A stretch of DNA of 64,000 nucleotides from Treponema sp. (GCA_017548565.1 JAFYZU010000007.1:58179-122178); one strand, 5' to 3'; positions 26,914 through 35,483 are shown, counted from the first letter of the stretch. The notes: a model not told the origin generated them from the letters alone. A program made the numbers and translations.

Positions 26914-26922
26914 TTAAAATAA

Positions 26923-26956
26923 AAAAAAGAGAGATTCCCGCGTCAAGCGCGGGAAT
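26923..26956 (-). terminator. uxuB terminator
   Basis: On the minus strand ATTCCCGCG and CGCGGGAAT (26948-26956 with 26934-26942) form a perfect 9-bp GC-rich stem around a 5-base loop. A run of eight T follows. It ends uxuB transcription and isolates the FGE-like tail from it. Confidence 0.85.
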
Positions 26957-26969
26957 GACAAAGATCTTT

Positions 26970-28583
26970 CTATAAGATCCTTTTCAGCACTTTTCGGACA
27001 GAGCCTTTTTCTTCTATTAAGTCTACAAAATAATCAAGTACAGTTTTTGCAAGACCTGCTTCAAATAAATCTACGCCGAATATTTCCTTACGACGAAGAA
27101 TTGCTGAAACTGCTGATACGGCTTTTTCTTTTTCAGAACCGAGTGAAAGGTCTGCGACATATTTCCTGCATTCATCCAAAAGAGGATCCGGGCTTAATTC
27201 AAACGTGTTGCCGTTATCATCTATTGCCATAAGGTATCTGAGCCATAAAGCAAAAACAAGGGGGACAACCTTAAGAGTATTAAGATCCAGATCTTTTCTT
27301 GCAAGATAGCCTTTGATTGTTTCTCCAAAACGGATGCTCAGTTTCTGTGATGTATCGCAGGCAATGCGCTGAGGAGTATCCGGCATAAAAGGATTTGGAA
27401 TACGGATATTTACAACTTCGTCAATAAAGTCGCGTGGTTTTATAATTCCAGGATCCACTACTACAGGAAGTCCTTCTTCATAGCCAAGACGTTTTACAAG
27501 GCGCAGTAAATCTTCATCCTTCATTTCGTCTGCAATCAATGTGTATCCCAAAAGACAACCGCTAACAGCCAGGAAGGTATGAAGCGGATTAAGACATGTA
27601 CAAACCTTCATCTTTTCTACCTTGTCTACTGTGGCACGGTCTGTAAAATAAAGTCCTGCTTTTTCTAGCTCAAGGCGGCCGTTAGGAAATGAATCTTCTA
27701 TAACAAGATACTGGCACTCTTCTGCATTTACAAAAGGAGCAACATAAGTTTTCTTAGAAGTGATTACAGGTTCAAGCTCTTCAATTCCATCGTCGGCTAA
27801 AATCTTTTCGATCTTGGCATCAGGACGCGGTGTGATTTTATCTATCATTGTCCAAGGGAAAGTTACTTTAGAAGGATTATTTACATAAGAAAGAAATCCC
27901 GGTTTACAAACGCCGCGTTTTTCCCATTCAGAAGCAAACTCGTTTACCGCAGCATATAATTTGTCTCCGTTATGAGAGCAGTTATCCATACTAACCATTG
28001 CAACAGGAAGCTCTCCGTTTGCATAGCGTTCATGAAGAAGAGTTACAACCTTACCGATGTATGATTTTGGAAGAACAGGACCTGCATTAAAATCATCTTC
28101 TACACCCGGCATGAATACACCCGAGGCATTTTTTAAAAGATAGCCCTTTTCTGTGATTGTAAAAGTTACCATCTGAAGTGATGGAGAGCGGAAAATTTCA
28201 AGAAGGCGTGCCCAGTCTGCTTCGTTATCTGAATCAGCACAAAGCGCTTCCATAATCGAAGCAACAACAGTTTTTTCAACATTACCGCTTGATTTTAAAG
28301 TAACAAGAGCACCGATATTATCGTGAGGGCGGTACATCTTCTGAATGATTTCGTAATCATAGCCTTCTGCAACAACAAGCCCGCGGTCTAAAACACCTTT
28401 ATTCAAAAGTTCCTGAACAACGTTTGACTGGAACGCACGGAAAATATTCCCTGCCCCAAAATGTATCCAGAACGGATTTTCTTTAGTAGCAGTTTCAACA
28501 GCAGCACGGTCAAACTTTGGAAGAGAATATCCTTTGCTCTCCCATTCTGATTTATTTTTTATTCCGTCGATTGAAAGCTTCAT
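26970..28583 (-). CDS. uxuB: D-fructuronate reductase / mannitol-dehydrogenase family
   Basis: Reduces D-fructuronate to D-mannonate with NADH. The ATG at 28583 is chosen because AGGAG lies eight bases upstream; a start seven codons earlier has none. The 537-residue protein shows the Rossmann region FWIHFGAGNIFRAF, the family block around MVSMDNCSHNGDK, FPWTMIDKITPRP, and the C-terminal LNPLHTFLAVSGCLLGY. It has the length of the large subgroup of this family rather than the shorter mannitol dehydrogenases. Together with uxuA, uxaC, kdgK and eda this supports the fructuronate role. A repeat at 27257-27273 is read as L-K-V-V-P-L. Confidence 0.9.
   Translation of the reverse strand: MKLSIDGIKNKSEWESKGYSLPKFDRAAVETATKENPFWIHFGAGNIFRAFQSNVVQELLNKGVLDRGLVVAEGYDYEIIQKMYRPHDNIGALVTLKSSGNVEKTVVASIMEALCADSDNEADWARLLEIFRSPSLQMVTFTITEKGYLLKNASGVFMPGVEDDFNAGPVLPKSYIGKVVTLLHERYANGELPVAMVSMDNCSHNGDKLYAAVNEFASEWEKRGVCKPGFLSYVNNPSKVTFPWTMIDKITPRPDAKIEKILADDGIEELEPVITSKKTYVAPFVNAEECQYLVIEDSFPNGRLELEKAGLYFTDRATVDKVEKMKVCTCLNPLHTFLAVSGCLLGYTLIADEMKDEDLLRLVKRLGYEEGLPVVVDPGIIKPRDFIDEVVNIRIPNPFMPDTPQRIACDTSQKLSIRFGETIKGYLARKDLDLNTLKVVPLVFALWLRYLMAIDDNGNTFELSPDPLLDECRKYVADLSLGSEKEKAVSAVSAILRRKEIFGVDLFEAGLAKTVLDYFVDLIEEKGSVRKVLKRIL
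27257..27275 (+). repeat. Last dispersed repeat, copy in uxuB
   Basis: CAAGGGGGACAACCTTAAG, antisense to uxuB, coding L-K-V-V-P-L just before a conserved A-L-W-L-R-Y-L block. No further copy was seen downstream to 64 kb. Confidence 0.55.
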
Positions 28584-28620
28584 TGTAATACTCCTGTAAA
28601 GCAAGCAAATTATATGATTG

Positions 28621-28668
28621 ATTATACACCAGTTTTCGCTAAAAAAACATTAACTTTACTACTAGTAT
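28621..28668 (-). promoter_or_regulatory. uxuB promoter with ACTAGT palindrome
   Basis: The minus strand has GGTGTATAAT (TATAAT at 28621-28626), matching the eda promoter base for base over ten positions. The palindrome core TACTAGTA (28660-28667) lies about 40 bases upstream of the -10, farther than at eda. Confidence 0.6.
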
Positions 28669-28692
28669 TCTAGCATATTAGTTACGGGAATT

Positions 28693-31548
28693 CTAGTTAC
28701 CCGATTCATACCCTTTTGGAATCTGTACTTTTGGCGCAGGATCCGGAGACAGATTATTGATACGATAATAATCTTCATTCCAGATATGAAAATCACAACC
28801 TTTGCCATTATCCAGATAATTTGTGCACCCTAAGAAAAATCTTCCGTCCTTCTGTTGTTTAGCAATCAGATAGCCATCGCATTTTTCACATTTCTGGATA
28901 GAAAGTTTCCCGGCTTCTATTTTATTTGTCATAAAATCACAGACTTCGGGATCGTTCATACAAATCCAGAGGTTTAAGCCGTAAGCTGGTTTAACTTTTC
29001 TCTGTAAAGGATATCCGCAGATCGGGCAGGCTTTTTTATAGGTTGTTTCATTAAATATCTCTTCTTTCCATTCTCCTTTAAGAACAACATTTTTATAATC
29101 ATGTTTAATCTCCAAAAGAAATTCCGAAGGATTATTTTCGGGAGCTATAAAATAAACCCTGTTTTTTGTACGGGTCATTGCAACATAAAAAAGACGACGT
29201 TCTTCTGCCGCTTCAATTGCATTATCAGTTTTTACAACATAATTTAATACCGGGTCATTTTCGATTTTTGACGGAAATCCGAGTATTCCATTTTTCCCGT
29301 TTATTACAATTACATTATCATATCCAAGACCTTTAGAAGCATGCGCTGTCATAAAAGTGATTTTTAGATTTGGATATGCAAGGGATTTTACACGACTACC
29401 ATAATTAATAAATTCAAACAAGCCTGAGCGTTCAAGATTTTTACCATCAAAACCATAGCGGCCAAGCAAAAGTATTTCCTGTTTCTTTATATCTTTTCCT
29501 TCAGCCTCATTATATTCAATAATCTGTTTAATTGCTTTTTCAACAGCTTTCGCCTGATTATGATATATAGTATCTCCATTCTGCTTCCATTTAGTATCAT
29601 ACGTATATATAATCACAGGATCTTTAATTGTCTTAGGTGATTTCAAAGTTTTTTTAATCTGTGCCTTATTTTTCTGAATAAAGTTTCCGGCTATATCGAT
29701 TACTTCCTGAGAGTTTCTATAGGTTTTTGTGATTTTAAGACATTCTGCATATCCCATCATATCTGAAAATCTTGTAAATAAAGTAATATCCGAACCACTG
29801 AATGCATAAATTGACTGCCAGTCATCACCAACTGCAATGATTTTTGCAGATGTTACATCATGAAGGGTACCAACCAGATCAAAACGCTGACGGGAAATAT
29901 CCTGATATTCATCAACAATAATATATTTAAAATTTATCTGTTCGCTTACTTCTTTCTTTTCTTTTAAAAGCCTTGCAGATTTATTAATCATATCTGCAAA
30001 ATCGATTGCATTGTTTTCAGAAAGATAGCGTTCATATTCAAGAAAACATTCCTTACAGATTCCAAGGAAAAGTTTAGTCCGCACATTATCAGTTTTTAAA
30101 ATCCATTCATCAAACTGTCCGACCATATAGCCGTTTGTTTTAAAGTTTGATATAAAGCGATCCACAAGATTTATCAGTTTTCGTACATATTGACTTCCAT
30201 CCTGATTATTAATCTTCTGAAAAACTTCTTTATTATCGCGTGGAACTAAAACAAAGCCTGCACTTTCAAGCTGTTTTTTTAGATGCTCAAGCAAAGGTTT
30301 TCCATCATTAAATTCGGAGAAAGTATAGAGCAAAGTTGTTCCATGTTTTTTATGTAAATCAACTTTATTGTGAACTGCTTCCTTATACTTTTTTAATTCT
30401 GATTCAGAATAACGGGAATTTTTTCCTTCCTGTGTAATGCCAAAGTGTTCAATGTAAGCTTCTTTTTCTCCCTGACGAATTAAAAAATCCGGAGTATAGG
30501 GCTTTTTTGCTCCATCAATATTGTATTTATAACGAGGCTCATATACGTAATCAATGTTATTAAGATAAAGAAAATTTGCAATCTGAACTTCTTCCTGCGA
30601 ACGAAGCACTTCATCCTGAATTGTACGATGCTCTTTGCTTCTGTTGTTCATTAATTCTACAGTAAATTTAACTTCACCTGCTTCGCTTTTAAGTGTGGAA
30701 TAATTTGAGTTAGAAAGCTTTTCAAAAAGTTCATCTTTGTTTTTTACCTGAAGAGGCGGATCAAAATACGTTGCAAAAAATGTAATTAAATCATCAACAG
30801 CTTTAGGATTCTGCAATACAGTATCTCTAAAATAATCTTCCAGAACAAAATATAATTTTTCACTCTGAACAATATTCAATTTTTCTTCACTATCTTTATT
30901 TAAGATTGCATTACCGGTTGAATGGAAGGTTGCAATAGGACAATCAATCTTTAGCTGTTTTTGAATTCTGTCTTTAAGTTCACCTACAGCCTTGTTTGTA
31001 AAAGACACAACAAGAATATCCTGCGGATTGATATGCTGCTTTTCTACAAGATATTTTACCTTGGCCGCAACAGTCGTAGTTTTACCTGCCCCCGCGCCCG
31101 CAATAACAAGACAATAATCTTCATCAGTCAGAACAACCTTACGCTGATCTTCATCAAGAAGAATATCCGGATCACATTCTTTTAAAATTGAATCAAGATA
31201 ATCTTTTTCACTTTCTAGCTTTCTGGAAACAAAATCTTTATTATGCTCTTCAACAAGATTTTTTACATCATCATATCTGTCTACAGCCGCAATAATCGCA
31301 TCAGCAGGTATTTTATTTTTCTTACATAAATCGTTGAGTAAGCCATCGGCCTTTAACTGCGTAAAATATGCTACAGCGTCTTTACACTCTTCCTGTCTCT
31401 TAAGATATTGGCTTTTTGCAATATAAGAATCAGATTCCAGAAGAGAGTTCAGATAAGTATCAAATTCATAAACAATCATAATATTAGGATTTTGAGTAAT
31501 AAAACTTTCGTTTTCTTTAGAATTGAAAAACTTATCAAGTAAAGACAT
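28693..31548 (-). CDS. UvrD/Rep-type helicase with inserted PD-(D/E)XK nuclease and topoisomerase zinc ribbons
   Basis: A 951-residue SF1 helicase. After an N-terminal helical part comes Walker A (AGAGAGKTTT, ~140), then motif Ia (LVVSFTNKAV). The inserted segment (~295-430: EVQIANFLYLNNIDYVYEP, YTPDFLI, AYIEHFGI) has the E...PD...E-x-H order of a PD-(D/E)XK nuclease. Helicase motifs II (IIVDEYQDIS), III (AVGDDWQSIYAFSG), V (TAHASKGLGYDNVIV) and VI (RLFYVAMTR) follow. The C-terminus has two Cys-rich zf-C4 topoisomerase-like ribbons (CPICGYPL...C..C, then CEKCDGYL...C..C). The architecture resembles long helicase IV proteins. A role in repair or foreign-DNA defence is inference. GAGGA precedes the ATG. 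Confidence 0.85.
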   Translation of the reverse strand: MSLLDKFFNSKENESFITQNPNIMIVYEFDTYLNSLLESDSYIAKSQYLKRQEECKDAVAYFTQLKADGLLNDLCKKNKIPADAIIAAVDRYDDVKNLVEEHNKDFVSRKLESEKDYLDSILKECDPDILLDEDQRKVVLTDEDYCLVIAGAGAGKTTTVAAKVKYLVEKQHINPQDILVVSFTNKAVGELKDRIQKQLKIDCPIATFHSTGNAILNKDSEEKLNIVQSEKLYFVLEDYFRDTVLQNPKAVDDLITFFATYFDPPLQVKNKDELFEKLSNSNYSTLKSEAGEVKFTVELMNNRSKEHRTIQDEVLRSQEEVQIANFLYLNNIDYVYEPRYKYNIDGAKKPYTPDFLIRQGEKEAYIEHFGITQEGKNSRYSESELKKYKEAVHNKVDLHKKHGTTLLYTFSEFNDGKPLLEHLKKQLESAGFVLVPRDNKEVFQKINNQDGSQYVRKLINLVDRFISNFKTNGYMVGQFDEWILKTDNVRTKLFLGICKECFLEYERYLSENNAIDFADMINKSARLLKEKKEVSEQINFKYIIVDEYQDISRQRFDLVGTLHDVTSAKIIAVGDDWQSIYAFSGSDITLFTRFSDMMGYAECLKITKTYRNSQEVIDIAGNFIQKNKAQIKKTLKSPKTIKDPVIIYTYDTKWKQNGDTIYHNQAKAVEKAIKQIIEYNEAEGKDIKKQEILLLGRYGFDGKNLERSGLFEFINYGSRVKSLAYPNLKITFMTAHASKGLGYDNVIVINGKNGILGFPSKIENDPVLNYVVKTDNAIEAAEERRLFYVAMTRTKNRVYFIAPENNPSEFLLEIKHDYKNVVLKGEWKEEIFNETTYKKACPICGYPLQRKVKPAYGLNLWICMNDPEVCDFMTNKIEAGKLSIQKCEKCDGYLIAKQQKDGRFFLGCTNYLDNGKGCDFHIWNEDYYRINNLSPDPAPKVQIPKGYESGN

Positions 31549-31571
31549 AACACAAAATCCTCTTTCACCGG

Positions 31572-32108
31572 CTATAGAACTTCATCCTGGGAGTCTTCGA
31601 CATCGGATTTATTGGTGAAGTCGTATTGAAGAACTAGACCATATGAACCTCCATATCTCGTTGCATATAAAGAGATACAAATTAAATCATCTTTTAATTC
31701 GTTATCCCATTTTTCACAATAATAATATGTACCTACATGCTCGTATTTTATATCTTTCAATGAAACATTAATATCTACTTTTTCTGACGCTCCATAAATT
31801 TTAGAAAGACTTCCACGTACTTCGACAAAAGTATTATTTATTATTTCTCTCGAACTATCTGATTTACTTAATGCAATAATAGAATAAAGACCTTGGGTCT
31901 TATCAATAAAAACTATATATTCATAAAATAAAGGATGATTTTTAACCGGAGTTATTCTATAACAATCATCTCCTTCACTTTTTGGCTTTTCACCCCCGCA
32001 AACCTCCGTTACCTCTTCCAGCGTCATTCCCATCTTTAAACCAAACGGTCCTGCAAAAATTGTGAAAGGAAGTAATGTAAATAAAATGATAAGAAAAAGT
32101 TTTTTCAT
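31572..32108 (-). CDS. Small secreted protein of unknown function
   Basis: A 178-residue protein starting at the ATG at 32108, which has AGGAGG eight bases upstream and begins a clean signal peptide (MKKLFLIILFTLLPFTIFA). The first mature residues, GPFGLKMGMTLEEVTEVCG, resemble the opening of other small periplasmic proteins that begin with a 'GL-x-x-G-M-S/T' turn. Otherwise no family was recognised. It sits 23 bases downstream of the helicase gene's ATG region on the same strand and 32 bases after the 32141-32485 gene. It could therefore be co-transcribed with the HNH group. Confidence 0.6.
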   Translation of the reverse strand: MKKLFLIILFTLLPFTIFAGPFGLKMGMTLEEVTEVCGGEKPKSEGDDCYRITPVKNHPLFYEYIVFIDKTQGLYSIIALSKSDSSREIINNTFVEVRGSLSKIYGASEKVDINVSLKDIKYEHVGTYYYCEKWDNELKDDLICISLYATRYGGSYGLVLQYDFTNKSDVEDSQDEVL

Positions 32109-32140
32109 AGAAAAACCTCCTGAAAAATTATAGCACATAT

Positions 32141-32485
32141 TTAACAATAATCATCAAAAACAATTCCACCAGACCATTCTTTATCTTGTAAAACTGTATA
32201 GTATTTTTGAGAACTTAATTCCTCAAAACAAGAACTATACAATTCATGAACAAATGTATTATTTACAAGAGTTATTACAACCACATGATAAGGTTTCATA
32301 GTTTCTACAGCAGATTCTGTTCGAACAATCAATTTATCATTATGAATTACTGCTTCGACTACAAGAGATTTAGCATATTTCGTTTCAAAGAATAATGCAC
32401 CTGGCTTTAAATTCTCCAAATATTCATCCAAAGAGTGTTCATGTTCTCCTTGTGGACAGCAAGGATATTTAGATGGTAATTTCAT
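32141..32485 (-). CDS. Hypothetical cytosolic protein in the HNH operon
   Basis: A 114-residue protein with no signal peptide. It contains several Cys and His near the N-terminus (K-Y-P-C-C-P-Q-G-E-H-E-H) and one Cys at the very end (DDYC). This could bind a metal, but no recognised motif is complete. Its ATG follows the HNH gene's TGA directly (TGAATG), which implies strict translational coupling. The function is unknown; the pairing suggests a partner of the HNH protein. Confidence 0.55.
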   Translation of the reverse strand: MKLPSKYPCCPQGEHEHSLDEYLENLKPGALFFETKYAKSLVVEAVIHNDKLIVRTESAVETMKPYHVVVITLVNNTFVHELYSSCFEELSSQKYYTVLQDKEWSGGIVFDDYC

Positions 32486-33127
32486 TCAATTTTTATCATG
32501 TACTGCATTCTCTGTTTCTGTATAAATTAAATGATTGTCCTTATTAATACTTGCAATAAATCTTCGTTGAAATATCCATTCTCCAATTTTACCTCTTTTT
32601 TCCGAAGGTTGTATTGTATCATCTTCTGCCCATTGAAGAAGATTTTCGTAACAATTCTTACTTTCCTGCTCAGTCACAGAACGCATCCATTTTAAATCTG
32701 ATGACAATTCAATATTATGTAAAATCTCAATATTTTGTAAAACATAATCTATAGGTTTTCCTGTAAGATACATTATTTTTTTACAGGTTATTGGATTTAA
32801 AATAATATTTTCAAGTTTAGTTACCCATCGAAGATTATCTGGTCTATTATCCTGCTTATTGGTATTGATATGGTCAACTACATATTCTTTTCCTGGAGCA
32901 GCTCCCAAAAAAGCTGTAGTAACAATTCTATGAACCCTAACGCCAGCTAAAAATAAATAGCCATTAGCCTTATCTACATTACCAAATGTCCATACAGCAT
33001 CTAATCTTCTTTTCATTCCATTCTCTCTCTCATGTCTCATGACTGCACCATTATCTCGAACAGAATATTTTTCATTTTCATAAATACAAGTTATTTCTCT
33101 TTTAAAATCATCAATTAAATTATTCAT
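32486..33127 (-). CDS. HNH endonuclease, NUMOD4-like N-terminus
   Basis: A 213-residue protein. Residues ~20-70 (YSVRDNGAVMRH...ANGYLFLAGVRVHRIV) match the substrate-binding layout of NUMOD4/HNH homing-type nucleases. The HNH core follows: TAFLGAAPGKEYVVDHINTNKQDNRPDNLRWVT contains the D-H-I-N and N-x-x-x-N-L-R-W-V signatures. The C-terminal ~100 residues are not recognised. AGGAGG precedes the ATG. It lies in a three-gene operon with an upstream unknown gene (11-base gap) and a coupled downstream gene. It could be a homing nuclease captured as a free-standing gene or part of a defence or plasmid-like module; which is not clear. Confidence 0.8.
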   Translation of the reverse strand: MNNLIDDFKREITCIYENEKYSVRDNGAVMRHERENGMKRRLDAVWTFGNVDKANGYLFLAGVRVHRIVTTAFLGAAPGKEYVVDHINTNKQDNRPDNLRWVTKLENIILNPITCKKIMYLTGKPIDYVLQNIEILHNIELSSDLKWMRSVTEQESKNCYENLLQWAEDDTIQPSEKRGKIGEWIFQRRFIASINKDNHLIYTETENAVHDKN

Positions 33128-33138
33128 AGCAATCCTCC

Positions 33139-33765
33139 TTATTCATCTACACCTTTTATTTCTTTGATAATTAATTTTGCCTTATCTTTACCATTTTGGG
33201 TCACTAGATTTTCAGCTAATTTTTTCCATGTCCATTCAGGCTTATCATATTGATGGCCTATTAATGACAGAGCTGTTGCATTAGCCAGAGTTATAGGAAT
33301 TTGACTTTCATTTACTAACTCTTTTGCAAGTCTACGCATTACTTCTGCAATAACTGCAATCTGATCACTTTTATTTAATTCTGTAAGTTTAAGGATAGAT
33401 TTTATATTTTGGACTACCTCAGGAGCTTTAGAAATTACTCTCCTGCTTTCATTAACAGAAGATGGAGTAGGATTTGGATGTCCCCCATAAATATCATTAT
33501 TCATTAAATGTGGATTATCATAAAACTCATTTTGTAGAGATTGTAATTTTTTTAAAGCAAAATTGTAATCATCATCTGTCCAACCGTTTGGAAGATTTAT
33601 TATTGAATTAATTTCATCTCTAATCTCATCATCAGACTTCCTGGTAAATATATCTACAGACATTCCATGATACATAATCATTTGAATCATTACATCTTTT
33701 GCATAGTTTTTTAACTTTTCCATTTTTTTATATCTGATTTGTTTTTCATTATTTGTTAACGGCAT
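33139..33765 (-). CDS. Unknown protein, first gene of the HNH operon
   Basis: A 208-residue soluble, mostly helical, charged protein that I do not recognise. The ATG at 33765 has AGGAG five bases upstream; a GTG two codons earlier would overlap that site. The N-terminal ~30 residues (NNEKQIRYKKMEKLKNYAKD) are basic and helical. The middle has a W-T-D-D-D-Y turn, and the C-terminus ends in basic helices. The promoter is flanked by a 13-bp inverted repeat that includes its own first codons, plus two direct repeats, as expected of an autoregulated gene. It might be the DNA-binding regulator of the operon, but no helix-turn-helix is clear. Confidence 0.6.
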   Translation of the reverse strand: MPLTNNEKQIRYKKMEKLKNYAKDVMIQMIMYHGMSVDIFTRKSDDEIRDEINSIINLPNGWTDDDYNFALKKLQSLQNEFYDNPHLMNNDIYGGHPNPTPSSVNESRRVISKAPEVVQNIKSILKLTELNKSDQIAVIAEVMRRLAKELVNESQIPITLANATALSLIGHQYDKPEWTWKKLAENLVTQNGKDKAKLIIKEIKGVDE

Positions 33766-33819
33766 TTTCACTCCTTAGTTACTAACTATCAATATAAAGT
33801 TACTAACCGTTAACAAATA
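33750..33819 (-). promoter_or_regulatory. Promoter of the HNH operon with inverted and direct repeats
   Basis: TATTTGTTAACGG (33750-33762) and CCGTTAACAAATA (33807-33819) are perfect 13-bp inverted repeats 44 bases apart. AGTTACTAAC occurs twice in between and partly overlapping (33777-33786 and 33799-33808), 22 bases apart, i.e. two helical turns. A minus-strand TATATT lies between the two. The remaining gap to 33990 is AT-rich with nothing recognised. Confidence 0.6.
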
Positions 33820-33990
33820 TAATCATCCTAAAGAAAAAAGTCAAATTTTATTTAAAAGATTTTCAGAAAAAAGTTTATCTACTCCAACCTCAAATCAAAC
33901 GACTTTTTTATATCATTCTTAAAGCAGAAATTTTCGTAAGATTTATAAGTTGAGAGAGAGGTTTTAGCTATAAATTTCTAGTATTTTAAT

Positions 33991-34512
33991 TTATTTCTTT
34001 ATAACCTTGCTATAAGTTTTTGCTTTAAAAGTCTCGCTGTTATCAAGCTTTGAATATTCTGTATCTTCGTAGAAAGTGAGACCGAGCTTTTCCATTACGC
34101 GCTGAGAGCCTGTATTGCCAACTGCAAAGGTTCCGGCGATTACTTTTACGTCGAAGTTTTCGATGGCCCACGAAGTGATTTTTTTCATTGCTTCTGTTAC
34201 AAGACCCTTGTTCCAGAATTCATAGCGAATGTTATAGCCGATAGACCACACATCTATATCAGGGTGAAAGTAAATGCCGCCGCTTCCGATGAGCTCGCCG
34301 GTTTCTTTATATACAAAGCCAAAATCTTTTTTATCATCATCCTCATATAAGGAATCAATCCATTCTTTACCGTCATCCATACTTTTATATAAAGGATAAA
34401 TCATATATTTATTTACACGGGAATCGCCTGCCCACACATATACAGCCGGTAAATCATCTTTTGTAAGGGGACGTAAAATTAATCTTTCTGTTTCTAATAC
34501 TGGTACTGCCAT
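33991..34512 (-). CDS. GNAT-family N-acetyltransferase (RimJ/RimL type)
   Basis: A 173-residue acetyltransferase. The N-terminal L-E-T-E-R-L-I-L-R-P-L-T block, the GSGGIYFHPDIDVWSIGYNIRYEFWNKGLVTEAM region (acetyl-CoA loop) and NTGSQRVMEKLGLTFYE are typical of RimJ/RimL-like enzymes, which acetylate protein N-termini or small molecules. The substrate cannot be told. GGAGG lies five to six bases before the ATG. The gene is divergent from the esterase, with a shared 100-base promoter region. Confidence 0.85.
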   Translation of the reverse strand: MAVPVLETERLILRPLTKDDLPAVYVWAGDSRVNKYMIYPLYKSMDDGKEWIDSLYEDDDKKDFGFVYKETGELIGSGGIYFHPDIDVWSIGYNIRYEFWNKGLVTEAMKKITSWAIENFDVKVIAGTFAVGNTGSQRVMEKLGLTFYEDTEYSKLDNSETFKAKTYSKVIKK

Positions 34513-34534
34513 ATAAACCTCCGGATAAATAAGT

Positions 34535-34563
34535 TTGTTTTATTTCATTCACTGTAGTATAAT
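34535..34563 (+). promoter_or_regulatory. Promoter of the esterase gene
   Basis: TTGTTT (34535-34540), 17 bases, TATAAT (34558-34563), then a 50-base leader with AAGGAGA before the ATG at 34614. The promoter and ribosome site look fully functional although the gene carries a stop. Confidence 0.6.
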
Positions 34564-34613
34564 TAATAGACTGCAGGATAACGCAGAATAACACTTTAAG
34601 GAGAAATAATCAA

Positions 34614-35483
34614 ATGCTTAAAAAATTTACACAAACCGTGATTCTTATCTTTGGACTTACTGTATTGTTTACATCATGTCCTAATGAAAAAAGTGAAGTA
34701 GTTGAAATTAATTACCCTACAAGAGATTACACAGTTCCAGCAACTAAGCTTACAGAAAATGATTATTACAATAAGCATGCGTTTGTTTATCTTCCTGCAG
34801 GATACGACAAAATGAATAAAAAGAAAAAATATCCTCTTTTGATTTTAATGCACGGAAGCGGCGAAAACGAATACATTTGGGGACTTAATGACCCGAATGG
34901 TGAATTAAGGGTTTATCTTGATAATAACATTAATATAAAAGAATTTATTGTTGTTACTCCATCGGGAGTTTCTGATAAAACCTGAAATGAAAAAAGAGAA
35001 TGGTCGAGTGATGCGGGAGCCAACTGCTTTGGACAAGAGCTTCGTAACGATCTTTTACCTTACATCAGAAAGAATTTTAATGTTTCTGCAAAGCGCGAAG
35101 ACAATGCGATGGCAGGACTTTCGATGGGTTCAAACCAGAGCATGACAATTGGAATTGGTGAATGTCTTGATTTATTTGCTTCTTTCGGATGCTTTGGTGC
35201 TACTCCTCGTGCAAACAGCATTATGACTTACATCCAGCCTGAAAAATACGAAAGTGATGTAGATAAAAAAGCTGATGATAATTTAAAGATTAAATACATG
35301 TTCATGACATGCGGAACCGAGGATGAAATCTTTTATCCGGGCTACTGCAGTTACGTACCTGTAATTTCCAAGTGGGACAGAATCCAGAAGTTTGAATGCA
35401 AGGAATACCCCGGCTTAAAGCACGAATGGGCCTGCTGGATACAAAGCTTTAGGGATTTTGCAGAAAGGCTTTTTAAGTATTAA
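34614..35483 (+). pseudogene. Esterase/feruloyl-esterase-like lipoprotein interrupted by one in-frame TGA
   Basis: The frame runs from a lipoprotein signal (ILIFGLTVLFTSC) through an alpha/beta-hydrolase start (YPLLILMHGSGENEYIWG) to a TGA at 34983-34985. It then continues open in the same frame to 35483. The part after the stop holds the nucleophile elbow G-L-S-M-G-S, an acid site (CGTEDEIFYPG) and the histidine (LKHEWACW), so the catalytic triad is complete only if the TGA is read through. The context S-D-K-T-[stop]-N-E-K-R fits a Trp (TGG to TGA). No other damage is visible, so the mutation is recent, a sequencing error, or read through. Confidence 0.8.

Noticed and set aside
26707..26922. 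Plus-strand open frame of 71 codons
   Set aside because: It is the antisense shadow of the FGE-like tail; the minus-strand translation carries the recognisable motif.
26923..26956. Mobile palindromic repeat (ATTCCCGCG stem)
   Set aside because: Similar GC-rich stems occur widely as repeats, but here it is single and followed by a T-run, so a terminator explains it.
34983..34985. TGA as a selenocysteine codon in the esterase
   Set aside because: The position fits Trp, no convincing SECIS-like hairpin follows at once, and this family has no known selenoprotein.
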